Shown here: positions 1-7,010 of the stretch, in pieces
Position numbering within the stretch: the first letter of the stretch is position 1
Layout: each line of letters begins with the position of its first letter
DNA from: an uncultured bacterium
Lineage (GTDB): Bacteria > Bacillota > Clostridia > Lachnospirales > Lachnospiraceae
NCBI GenBank assembly: GCA_947086625.1
Contig: CAMTZV010000064.1
Coordinates: 1-7,303 of the forward strand
Length of the DNA: 7,303 nt
Direction: 5' to 3'
Program-made: the position numbers and the translations under genes
The notes under the pieces: generated by a model
Told to the model about the DNA's origin: nothing
The model's database searches: none
What the model saw: only the letters and a program-made list of their open reading frames with translations

Positions 1-202
1 TATGCCGAAGGAATACTATGAAGCGACGGTGGAGCTGCCGTTCGAGCAGATCACGGTTCCGGTTCCGGCCGCGTACGACGAGATCTTAAAGATGATGTAC
101 GGCGACTACATGCAGCTGTTAAATGTGGGCGGCGGGCATGAATACCCGTTTTACCGCGGGCAGCAGGAGCAGGTGGAGCAGTGGCTGAGGGAGCATTCTT
201 AA
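1..202 (+). CDS. LicD-family phosphotransferase, C-terminal fragment (5' end outside the window)
   Basis: This is the last 66 or so residues of a protein whose start lies left of the window. It aligns without gaps to the C-terminus of the complete LicD-family protein encoded next: by hand count 29 of 50 aligned positions are identical, including the blocks PVP, YDEILK, YGDYMQ and a GG.H.YP.Y ending. In-frame ATG codons near the edge align inside the paralogue, so they are not starts. LicD-family proteins carry a nucleotidyltransferase-like fold; the founding member transfers phosphocholine from CDP-choline to surface glycans. The catalytic GTLLGA and DDD region would lie upstream and is not visible, so activity cannot be judged. 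It ends 26 bases before the next gene and is probably co-transcribed with it. The family call rests on the paralogue match. Confidence 0.82.
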   Translation, partial: MPKEYYEATVELPFEQITVPVPAAYDEILKMMYGDYMQLLNVGGGHEYPFYRGQQEQVEQWLREHS

Positions 203-211
203 GGCCGGTTG

Positions 212-218
212 AAAGGAG
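212..218 (+). promoter_or_regulatory. Ribosome binding site that decides the LicD start at 229
   Basis: AAAGGAG lies 10 bases before the ATG at 229. An upstream in-frame GTG at 181 would add 16 residues but would overlap the end of the preceding gene, and those residues do not resemble a LicD N-terminus. The ATG at 229 is therefore preferred. Confidence 0.7.
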
Positions 219-228
219 TAACGGATCA

Positions 229-1170
229 ATGATTACATTCGACGAGCGTTTTTTTGAGGCAGAGGTGCGAAACGGCTTCCGGGTCCCGTCCATGATGAAG
301 CACAGCTGGGCGGCGGATCTGGAGCTTTTGAGCGAGATCGACCGCATCTGCAAAAAGCACGGCATCCAGTATTTTGCAGACTGGGGCACACTGCTTGGCG
401 CGGTGCGCCACAAGGGCTACGTGCCGTGGGACGACGATATCGATATCGGGATGAAGCGGCCGGATTACGAGCGCTTCTGGCGCGTTGCAAGGGAGGAGCT
501 GCCCGCGGGCTGGCAGGTGATCAATGCGTATACGGACGATGATTATATGTCCGTAAATACAAAAATATCAAACGGTGACACGATGCAGTTTTCACAGGAG
601 CATCTGAATCGGTTTCACGGCTGCCCATTTGTAAACGTAATAGACATCTTTCCGATCGATTACGTCCCGCGTGTCAAGGAGGAGGAAGAGATGCAGATCG
701 AGCTCGTGAACATCGTCAATAATGCGGCGATACACATGCACGACCCCGACACGGACGAGGCGTCGTTTTGGGAGACCGTGCGGATGATCGAGACGATGTG
801 CGGCGTCACCTTCAACGACACGCAGCCGATCTTCCAGCAGCTTGCGATACTCGGGGAACAGCTCTGCGGCCTGTACGGGCCGGACGATGCGGACTATCTG
901 ACGGCGATGCACCGGCTGATCGGCGGACAGCCCTACTATGTCTCGAAGGCGGCATACGACGAGGCGGTCATGATGCCGTTTGAAAATATCGAGATCCCGG
1001 TTCCGGTCGGCTACGATGAGATTTTGAAGTTCAAATACGGCGACTACATGCAGATGATAAACTGCGGGGGCGCCCACGACTATCCGTATTACAAAGAGCA
1101 GGCGGAAGTTTTAAGAAACATGCTGATCGAGAATAACATCCCGCTCTCCGCCTTTTATTTTGAGGAGTAG
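229..1170 (+). CDS. LicD family protein (phosphocholine-type transferase), complete
   Basis: The 313-residue product has the LicD signature near its N-terminus: GTLLGAVRHKG at residues 53-63, then VPWDDDIDIGM at about 65-75. The acidic run D68, D69, D70 and D72 is expected to bind the metal and the nucleotide-linked donor. The C-terminal block with YDEILK, YGDYMQ and GGAHDYPYY is shared with the partial gene upstream. No signal peptide or membrane segment is seen, so it should act in the cytoplasm on a lipid- or protein-linked acceptor. Family members transfer a phosphorylated group, classically phosphocholine from CDP-choline, onto teichoic acid or other surface glycans. The actual substituent is unknown, and no choline uptake or activation gene is present here. 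Its stop is 5 bases before the next start, so translation is probably coupled. The family call is strong and the substrate is inference. Confidence 0.93.
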   Translation: MITFDERFFEAEVRNGFRVPSMMKHSWAADLELLSEIDRICKKHGIQYFADWGTLLGAVRHKGYVPWDDDIDIGMKRPDYERFWRVAREELPAGWQVINAYTDDDYMSVNTKISNGDTMQFSQEHLNRFHGCPFVNVIDIFPIDYVPRVKEEEEMQIELVNIVNNAAIHMHDPDTDEASFWETVRMIETMCGVTFNDTQPIFQQLAILGEQLCGLYGPDDADYLTAMHRLIGGQPYYVSKAAYDEAVMMPFENIEIPVPVGYDEILKFKYGDYMQMINCGGAHDYPYYKEQAEVLRNMLIENNIPLSAFYFEE

Positions 1171-1175
1171 GCGTT

Positions 1176-2258
1176 ATGGGGCTTTCGATGGAGATATCAA
1201 TGAAGCTTTCGGTCTGTATCATCACGAAAAACGAGCGTGAAAATCTGAAAAAATGTCTCGAGGCGTTGAAGCCGTATCCGTTTGAGCTCGTGGTCGTGGA
1301 CACCGGCTCGACGGACGGGACTTACGGGCTGGCGCGGCAGTTTACCGACGCGCTCTACTCCTTTGTGTGGTGCGACGACTTTGCGCGGGCAAAAAACTAT
1401 GCCGTCTCGAAGGCGACCCATGATCTGGTGCTCGTGCTCGACAGCGACGAGTGTGTGACGGCGCTTGACGTAAGCCGGCTGAAGGAGCAGTGCAGGCTTC
1501 ATCCGGATGCAGTCGGAAGGATCCTGCGGCGCAATTTTATGTACTGCGGCGAGGAGATCCGCTCCGGCGTCGAGTATTTGAACCGGCTGTTTGACCGGCG
1601 AAGGTTCCGGTATGAGGGGCGCGTGCACGAGCAGCTTGTGAGAATTGACGGCGGGGGCGCGGATATCGAGACGTATGTGACCGGCATCGAGGCGGACCAC
1701 AGCGGCTATCTGCTGCGCCCGGAGGAAAAGCAGAAAAAAGCGGAACGTAATCTCTCGCTCCTGAAGCGGATGCTGGAGGATGAGGGCGAGGAGCCGTATC
1801 TGCTCTATCAGCTCGGAAAGAGCTGCTATATGGCGGAGCGCTACGGGGAGGCGGCGGCGTATTTCGGAAGAGCGTTGTCCTATGATCTGAACGAACGGCT
1901 GGAATACGTGGTGGACATGGTCGAGACGTACGGCTATGCGCTTGTCAATTCCGGACAGGCGAAGGAGGCGCTCGGACTGGAAGGGCTGCTCGGGACGTAT
2001 GGGGACAGCTCGGATTTCTGGTTTCTGATGGGGTTTGTCTACATGAACAACGAGCTGTTTTCCGAGGCGGTGAACGCGTATGAGCAGGCGGTGCGCCTTG
2101 GCAATGCGCGCATGACGGGCGCGGATTCCTTTCTGGCGTATTACAATGCGGGCGTGATCTGCGAATGTCTGGGGCAGACGGAGGCGGCGGATTATTACGA
2201 AAAGGCCGGCGATTACGCGCCCGCGCGGGCGCGGCTGGCAGAGATAGCGGGGAAATAG
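1176..2258 (+). CDS. Family 2 glycosyltransferase with C-terminal TPR-like repeats
   Basis: The 360-residue product begins with a GT-A (GT2) domain: LSVCIITKNERENL at about 11-24, the donor-binding VDTGSTDGT at 41-49, and the metal-binding D89-S90-D91-E92 in VLVLDSDE. GRVHEQL (148-154) and HSGY (175-178) follow, as in short TPR-linked GT2 enzymes. The rest is helical and TPR-like: about 206-237 (YQLGKSCYMAERYGEAAAYF), 280-310 (FWFLMGFVYMNNELFSEAVN) and 319-346. The GT domain should move a sugar from a nucleotide donor, and the repeats may dock a protein acceptor or partner enzyme. There is no membrane segment. Two starts are credible. ATG 1176 has GAGGAG 8 bases upstream, inside the end of the previous gene. 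ATG 1200 has GGAG 6 bases upstream and gives the more typical N-terminus MKLSVCII. The longer form is listed. Sugar and acceptor are unknown. Confidence 0.92.
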   Translation: MGLSMEISMKLSVCIITKNERENLKKCLEALKPYPFELVVVDTGSTDGTYGLARQFTDALYSFVWCDDFARAKNYAVSKATHDLVLVLDSDECVTALDVSRLKEQCRLHPDAVGRILRRNFMYCGEEIRSGVEYLNRLFDRRRFRYEGRVHEQLVRIDGGGADIETYVTGIEADHSGYLLRPEEKQKKAERNLSLLKRMLEDEGEEPYLLYQLGKSCYMAERYGEAAAYFGRALSYDLNERLEYVVDMVETYGYALVNSGQAKEALGLEGLLGTYGDSSDFWFLMGFVYMNNELFSEAVNAYEQAVRLGNARMTGADSFLAYYNAGVICECLGQTEAADYYEKAGDYAPARARLAEIAGK

Positions 2259-2270
2259 CGAGGAAACAAG

Positions 2271-3533
2271 ATGAAACGCAGGAAGCTGATCTTTATAAAG
2301 GGAATTTACGACACGATGGATCTGTTTACGGACGAGCTGATGCAGGCATTTGAGACGCAAGGCTATCCGACGTTTGCGTTGAACGCAGAGCGGATGGAGG
2401 AGAGCCTGGGGCAGCTCTCCGGTCTGCTTGGCGTCTCCTGCCTGAAAAGAGAGGAGGCGGATCTTGCGCAGGAGGCGGCGTGCATCACGTTCAACAATAT
2501 GGGCTACAACCTGTGCGAGGATAAGGGCTTTAACCTGTGGGAGCAGTACAACATCCCCTACTATGATATCCAGATGGATCATCCGTTTCACTACGCGGAT
2601 AAATTAAAGCGGCTGCCGCGCACAACGCGGCTGTACTGCATCGACCGAAACCACGTCGCCTACGTCAGACGCTTTTTTAAAAATATCCGGTGGGCGGATT
2701 TTCTGCCGCACGGCGGGACGGCGGTGGACGCGCGGGATATGCCGGTGCTTCCGCTGAAGGAGCGCCCGGTGGACGTGCTGTATGCGGGAAGCCTCTCGAA
2801 ATACCGGATCGAGCTTTTGATCCCCGACTTCGACCAGTTTCGAACGTTTGACGCGGGGGAGCTGTGCAGCCAGGTATTGCAGGAGCTGGTGCGCCATCCG
2901 TCGCGGACGACCGAGGAGGTGCTGGAGGAATATTTTGCGGGGCTGGAGCTCGCGATGACCGAAGAGCTGCTCGGGGAATATATCTCGCAGTTCCGGTTTC
3001 TGGACGCCTATGCGGTGTCGTTTTTCCGGGAACAGGCGGTGCGCCTTCTCGTGGAAAACGGGATACGCGTCGCGGTGTACGGGGAGGGCTGGGAGCGGAC
3101 GGACTGGTGCGGGCATGAAAACCTCATTCTCGGCGGAAAGGTGCTGGCGCCGCAGGTGTTGGCGCTCATGCACCAGAGCAAGATTGTGCTCAACACGATG
3201 ACGTGGTTTAAGGACGGGAGCCATGACCGGGTTTTTAACGGAATGCTGGCGGGAGCCGTTGTCGTTTCCGACAGCTCCCGCTATATGAAGGAGCAGTTTG
3301 TAAACCATGAGGAGGCGGAGCTGTTTGCGCTCGAAGAAATTGGGGAGCTTCCCGCGATCGTCGGGGAGCTGTTGGACGATCTTCCACGGGCGCAGCGGAT
3401 CGCGGATGCGGGTCGGAAAAAGGCGATGGAAGCGCACACATGGGAGCAGCGGGCACAGCTGATCGAGGAGACATTTCAGGCCTCGGCGCAGCAGGAATTC
3501 GTGTTTCAGAGAGGAGCGAGACGACCATCATGA
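2271..3533 (+). CDS. GT-B glycosyltransferase with CgeB-like C-terminal domain
   Basis: The 420-residue product has two parts. The N-terminal half (about 5-150) looks like a Rossmann-type acceptor domain, including FNNMGYN (74-80) and IQMDHPFHYADKL (100-112), similar in style to the aspartate-proline element of DUF3880 proteins. YAGSLSKYR (171-179) starts the linker. The C-terminal half carries the donor-site pattern of the glycosyltransferase group 1 'Glyco_trans_1_2' type: VAVYGEGWE (267-275), SKIVLNTMTWFKDGSHDRVFN in outline (303-323) and GMLAGAVVVSD (324-334), ending in a helical WEQRA.. tail. It should use a nucleotide sugar and is probably cytoplasmic. AGGA lies 6 bases before the ATG, and the gap to the previous gene is 12 bases. 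Its last 4 bases overlap the next gene. The fold call is good, but sugar and linkage cannot be read from the sequence. Confidence 0.85.
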   Translation: MKRRKLIFIKGIYDTMDLFTDELMQAFETQGYPTFALNAERMEESLGQLSGLLGVSCLKREEADLAQEAACITFNNMGYNLCEDKGFNLWEQYNIPYYDIQMDHPFHYADKLKRLPRTTRLYCIDRNHVAYVRRFFKNIRWADFLPHGGTAVDARDMPVLPLKERPVDVLYAGSLSKYRIELLIPDFDQFRTFDAGELCSQVLQELVRHPSRTTEEVLEEYFAGLELAMTEELLGEYISQFRFLDAYAVSFFREQAVRLLVENGIRVAVYGEGWERTDWCGHENLILGGKVLAPQVLALMHQSKIVLNTMTWFKDGSHDRVFNGMLAGAVVVSDSSRYMKEQFVNHEEAELFALEEIGELPAIVGELLDDLPRAQRIADAGRKKAMEAHTWEQRAQLIEETFQASAQQEFVFQRGARRPS

Positions 3534-4357
3534 TCGGGGAAGTCAGCGTGATCCTGCCGACCTACAACCGCGCGCGCACGCTGGGGCGGGCGATCGGGAG
3601 CGTTTTGGCGCAGACGTACAAAAATATAGAGCTGATCGTCGTCGACGACGGCTCTGCAGATGAGACTTCATCTGTTGTGGAGGCGGTTCAGGATGAACGC
3701 CTCCGCTATATAAAGAGCGGCAAAAATCAGGGTGTGGCGACCGCCCGGAATGTCGGATTGCAATATGCGACCGCAGATTATGTCGCGTTTCAGGATTCGG
3801 ACGATTTTTGGCGTCCCGAAAAGCTCACCCTGCAGATGAAGGAGCTGAAAGAAGCGCAGGCGGGATTCTGCTATCACAAGATCCGGTATGATTTTGGCGG
3901 AGGACGGACGGCGGTTCTGCCGCAGGAGAGCATTCCCGTGGAGCAAAAGCGCGGCGATATCTATGCGCAGCTTTTGTACGAAAATATGGTGGACTGCCCG
4001 GCGCTGCTCGTGCGGTGGGATTGTCTGGAGGAGGTGGGCGGCTTTGACCCCGCCCTGCGGGCGCTGGAGGATTACGATCTGGCGCTGCGGCTGGGGAGGG
4101 CTTTTTACGCCGCGTTTGTGGATCAGGTGCTGATCGACAAGGGCTACACGCAGGGGAGCGTGTCGCTTCAGACGAAAAATTATCTGGACGCGAGCTGTGA
4201 GATCCTTTTTCGCTACCGAAAGGATTATCTCGCGGCAGGCCAGTTTGACCACCGCGTGCTGCGGATTTTGGAGGATGCACAAAGGGCGGGAGTGCGGGAC
4301 GATTACCTGGCGCTGCTCGTGCGGGGAGCGGCAGGCGGCAGGGCGCAGGAGCCCTGA
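3530..4357 (+). CDS. Family 2 glycosyltransferase (short GT-A)
   Basis: The 275-residue product is a canonical inverting GT2 enzyme. It has VSVILPTYNRARTL (5-18), the nucleotide-binding VVDDGS (37-42), NQGVATARNVG (66-76) and the metal site DSDD (89-92) in AFQDSDDFW. E180-D181 of LEDYDLALRLGR matches the catalytic-base motif ED..L..R. It lacks membrane helices, so it is not a processive polymerase of the HasA or BcsA type and probably adds one sugar. The ATG lies in an ATGA overlap with the previous stop, which implies translational coupling. The nearest purine-rich site, GAGGAG at 3511-3516, is 13 bases away, longer than usual. An open extension upstream to 3440 lies wholly inside the preceding gene and has no GT2 similarity, so it was not used. 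The donor sugar is unknown. Confidence 0.92.
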   Translation: MIGEVSVILPTYNRARTLGRAIGSVLAQTYKNIELIVVDDGSADETSSVVEAVQDERLRYIKSGKNQGVATARNVGLQYATADYVAFQDSDDFWRPEKLTLQMKELKEAQAGFCYHKIRYDFGGGRTAVLPQESIPVEQKRGDIYAQLLYENMVDCPALLVRWDCLEEVGGFDPALRALEDYDLALRLGRAFYAAFVDQVLIDKGYTQGSVSLQTKNYLDASCEILFRYRKDYLAAGQFDHRVLRILEDAQRAGVRDDYLALLVRGAAGGRAQEP

Positions 4358-4360
4358 TAC

Positions 4361-4368
4361 AAAAGGAG
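4361..4368 (+). promoter_or_regulatory. Strong but displaced Shine-Dalgarno sequence AAAAGGAG
   Basis: This is the best ribosome site in the 35-base gap, but it sits 24 bases before the ATG at 4393. It is 8 bases before a TTG at 4377 that opens a 16-codon frame ending at 4427, overlapping the start of the next gene in another frame. The gene at 4393 has its own weaker site, GGAAAGG (4379-4385), 7 bases upstream. It may be a standby site, a leader peptide site or a relic. Confidence 0.4.
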
Positions 4369-4392
4369 CGACAATTTTGGAAAGGCTGCACG

Positions 4393-5556
4393 ATGAACAT
4401 TCTGATCTACCGCTGGAAAGCATATAATTATACGGACGTGATCGAGACGTTTAAGCGCCTGGGCCATACGGTCGAGGAGCTGGAATATCATCTCGACAAC
4501 TACGACGAGGACGACGCTTTTTTCCGGCTGCTTTGCGCCCGCCTGATGGAAAAGCGCTATGATTTTGTGTTCACGATGAACTACTTCGGCGTGGTGTCGG
4601 ACGCGTGTGCACGCTGTGACATGAAATATGTGAGCTGGACGTGTGACAATCCGCTCATCAGTATGTACCATGCGTCCGTGTACAATTCCTGCAATTATAT
4701 TTTCTGCTTTGACCGGACAAATTATCTGGAATTTAAAGGGATGGGCTGCGGGCATATCTGGCATCTGCCGCTTGCGGTGGACGCAGAGCGGATCGCACAT
4801 GTGCTGGCACAGGCAGACGACCTGTGCGCCTACGAGAATGAGATCGCCTTTGTGGGGAGCCTCTATGAGCGCAACAGCTACGACCGGATGAAGGATCGGA
4901 TGCCGGATTTTTTGCAGGGCTATTTCGAGGCGGTGATCCGTGCGCAAATGCGTGTCAGCGGCGGAAATATCATCGAGGAGCTCTTGCAGCCGGACATTCT
5001 GGCGGAGCTTGAGGAGTATTACAGGCTGGACAAATCCGAGCGGTCTTTTTCTAATTTAGGACTGATCTTTTCCACGACAGTGCTCGGTTTTCAAGTCGCA
5101 AAAAGACAACGGAGACAGGCGTTGCTGGAGCTTGGGAAACGGCATGAGGTGACGATTTACACGAACAGCGACACATCGGATCTTTTAAACGTGACGTACC
5201 GGGGCGGCGTGGACTACTGGACGGAAATGCCGAAGGTCTTTCGGATGAGTAAGATCAACTTAAACTTCACGATCCCGAACATTGTGACGGGCATTCCGCT
5301 GCGGGTGTGGGATGTGCTCGGGGCGGGGGGATTTCTCCTGACAAATTATCAGGCGGAGATCCCCTCGTATCTGGAAAACAAAAAGGATCTGGTCTGCTTT
5401 GAGGACACGCGGGAGCTTTCAGATCTTGTAGACTACTACCTCTCGCATGAGCAGGAGCGTGCGGCGGTCGCGGCGCACGGGCTTGAGACGGTGAAAAAAA
5501 AGCACGGCTACGAGCAGCGCATCCGGGAAATGCTGATGCGTATCGCAGAAGGGTGA
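4393..5556 (+). CDS. CgeB/DUF3880-type glycosyltransferase
   Basis: The 387-residue product resembles the CgeB-like family of GT-B glycosyltransferases. The N-terminal DUF3880-like domain holds FVFTMNYFG (58-66), SWTCDNPL (81-88), NYIFCFDRTN (101-110) and HLPLAVD (124-130). EIAFVGSLYERN (150-161) begins the central segment. The C-terminal donor domain holds SKINLNFT (286-293), GIPLRVWDVLGAGGFLLTNY (300-319), DLVCFEDTREL (332-342) and a helical end with YYLSHEQER (348-356). CgeB was named for a Bacillus subtilis spore-surface protein. Related proteins are common in Clostridia surface and flagellar glycosylation loci, so the name should not be read as a spore function. No membrane segment is visible. 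GGAAAGG 7 bases upstream supports the ATG chosen. It is the last gene of the plus-strand block and is followed by a probable terminator. Substrate is unknown. Confidence 0.9.
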   Translation: MNILIYRWKAYNYTDVIETFKRLGHTVEELEYHLDNYDEDDAFFRLLCARLMEKRYDFVFTMNYFGVVSDACARCDMKYVSWTCDNPLISMYHASVYNSCNYIFCFDRTNYLEFKGMGCGHIWHLPLAVDAERIAHVLAQADDLCAYENEIAFVGSLYERNSYDRMKDRMPDFLQGYFEAVIRAQMRVSGGNIIEELLQPDILAELEEYYRLDKSERSFSNLGLIFSTTVLGFQVAKRQRRQALLELGKRHEVTIYTNSDTSDLLNVTYRGGVDYWTEMPKVFRMSKINLNFTIPNIVTGIPLRVWDVLGAGGFLLTNYQAEIPSYLENKKDLVCFEDTRELSDLVDYYLSHEQERAAVAAHGLETVKKKHGYEQRIREMLMRIAEG

Positions 5557-5599
5557 ACGCAGGTGCAAAGTTCCGGGAAAAACTGCTGCGAACATACAA

Positions 5600-5634
5600 C
5601 TGCCGGAGCGTGAAAATGTTCCACTCTCCGGCAG
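5600..5634. terminator. Hairpin between convergent genes, probable transcription terminator
   Basis: CTGCCGGAG (5600-5608) pairs with CTCCGGCAG (5626-5634) as a perfect 9-bp GC-rich stem. After one mismatch it continues with GTG/CAC inside. It lies 43 bases after the glycosyltransferase stop and 50 bases beyond the stop of the minus-strand FliD-like gene. Read on the minus strand, the stem is followed by TTGTATGTT, a weak T-rich tail. On the plus strand there is no T-run. It therefore best fits a terminator for the minus-strand gene, with possible bidirectional use. Confidence 0.65.
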
Positions 5635-5684
5635 CGTGATAATATGGTATAGCATAACATAGCGTTTGTAAAATATCTGACGGC

Positions 5685-7010
5685 TTAACAAAACCGATCC
5701 ATCATCATCCCGGAATACATACTGCTGATATAAGGCGTGTTGAAGTTTCGGTTCGGGTCAGGATGCTTGTAGGTGACAAGCGTCTTTTTTACGTAATTCA
5801 TCGGGTCGATGGAAGCCTGGCTTGCCTTGCTGCCAAGCGCATCGCGGAATCGGTTGAGCACCGCAAAGGCGTGTGCGGCATCGGGGCTGCGGATTGCGCT
5901 CGTGAGCGCAGACCGGTCGATCGAGAGTGAGCTGTCCTCCTCGCGATTTAACCCGATCCTGGAAAAATCCTGAATGAAGCCTCTGGTGATGCTGCTCATG
6001 TCCTTTAACAGCTTGTCGCTGGATTCCTGTCTGCCTGCATAGCGGTGCGCGGTGTCGATGATACCGTTGTACGCGCCGACTAACGTCTCGATGTTGTCCG
6101 CAACCGCGTCCGTGCTCGGCTTAAAGCCGACGGTCGCAGGAGATCCGGGCTGGCTCACGCCGTTTAACGTCACGGCGAACATATTGTTGACCGTGAACGT
6201 ATTCGAATACGATGTGTGCCGTGTGCCGTTCAGCAGGAAGGATGAATTTTCTGCGGGCGAGGTGATCTCGTCGATGCCAAGCTGATGCATGGCCTCCTGC
6301 GAATCCTTGTCGCGGGACGGTATGATATCGAAAAGATAGGTTTCGCCCTCGTCAAGACCGGTCTGTCTCGACTCAATCTGCAGCGCCTTGCTCATGCCGT
6401 GCGCGTCGCTGACAAGCTCTGCCTGAAGGCCGATGTTTGCATTGTTGATGAGCTTGCGAAGCTTGTTTAGAACTTCCTCGTTGGTATTGTCTTCGCTTAC
6501 GTTAAACTGAAATTCATAGGAGGTCGTGTTCGTGTTCAGGTCGAAGCTGAAGGTGCCGGGCTTGAAATCGTGACCGGCACGGCGCAGAAAATGACCGGTA
6601 TTGATCTGCGGGGTCGCCAACTGCTGAACCTCGAGACGGAAATCTGCGGCCTGCGGATTTGGCACATCCTCGTCACCGCCGATGTAATCGGCTGTCACGA
6701 CATCGGGATCGCTTGTAGTAGCGATCTTTTTATCAAATGCGCTCTCAATACCCTCGCCGTTTTCGGACAGCGAAGCCACCACGTTTTGAATGGCGTGTGC
6801 CTGCTCCTTAATATCGATCGCGAACCTGCGGACGCCTTTGCCCTCTTTGATTTTGTACAGAGGGGATTCCTTATTAGATTTGATGATATTGTTACAAGTT
6901 AAGCGCAGCTCACTCCGTTTGTGTGAATCGTACTTATTACTTGTACCTAAAGAAACGCCGTACATGGCATTCAGTTGATTGTAAGCAACTGACATGACAT
7001 TACCTGCCAT
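5685..7010 (-). CDS. FliD-like flagellar hook-associated/filament cap protein
   Basis: The 441-residue product resembles FliD (HAP2). The region from about 95 to 135 matches the FliD N-terminal domain in style: KKIATTSDPDVVTADYIGG, then FRLEVQQLATP, like the conserved 'sSdp.vv.a...G.y...V.qLA' pattern. Residues 255-390 resemble the FliD C-terminal domain, with FLLNGTRHTSYSNTFTV, VTLNG and ADNIETLVGAYNGIID. The end, YISSMYSGMMMDRFC (427-441), finishes in cysteine. The usual FliD opening (a glycine-rich 'G.gSGLD' segment) is missing; instead about 90 residues precede the domain, including SNKESPLYKIKEG (45-57). Composition is hydrophilic with no signal peptide, consistent with flagellar type III export. 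AAAGGAGG 8 bases upstream fixes the start. A filament cap protein is the best guess. A FliD-related accessory secreted protein is the alternative, because the N-terminus is atypical. Confidence 0.75.
   Translation of the reverse strand: MAGNVMSVAYNQLNAMYGVSLGTSNKYDSHKRSELRLTCNNIIKSNKESPLYKIKEGKGVRRFAIDIKEQAHAIQNVVASLSENGEGIESAFDKKIATTSDPDVVTADYIGGDEDVPNPQAADFRLEVQQLATPQINTGHFLRRAGHDFKPGTFSFDLNTNTTSYEFQFNVSEDNTNEEVLNKLRKLINNANIGLQAELVSDAHGMSKALQIESRQTGLDEGETYLFDIIPSRDKDSQEAMHQLGIDEITSPAENSSFLLNGTRHTSYSNTFTVNNMFAVTLNGVSQPGSPATVGFKPSTDAVADNIETLVGAYNGIIDTAHRYAGRQESSDKLLKDMSSITRGFIQDFSRIGLNREEDSSLSIDRSALTSAIRSPDAAHAFAVLNRFRDALGSKASQASIDPMNYVKKTLVTYKHPDPNRNFNTPYISSMYSGMMMDRFC

Noticed and set aside
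1197..2591. A 464-codon open frame on the minus strand
   Set aside because: It lies opposite two well-supported genes in a GC-rich stretch. Its product is rich in arginine, histidine and leucine with no recognisable motif, as expected for an antisense shadow.
2604..3437. A 277-codon minus-strand open frame
   Set aside because: It is fully antisense to the GT-B gene, has a low-information arginine/histidine-rich composition and shows no family motif.
3440..3529. A 30-residue N-terminal extension of the short GT2 gene
   Set aside because: It lies inside the preceding gene. The natural N-terminus MIGEVSVILPTYN begins at the ATGA overlap, and the extension has no GT2 character.
3668..4423. Minus-strand open frames opposite the short GT2 gene
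   Set aside because: The plus strand carries a full set of GT2 catalytic motifs in the right order; the antisense products show none.
6052..6902. Plus-strand open frames of 61-110 codons opposite the FliD-like gene
   Set aside because: They lack convincing ribosome sites and family motifs, and the minus-strand gene explains the coding signal.
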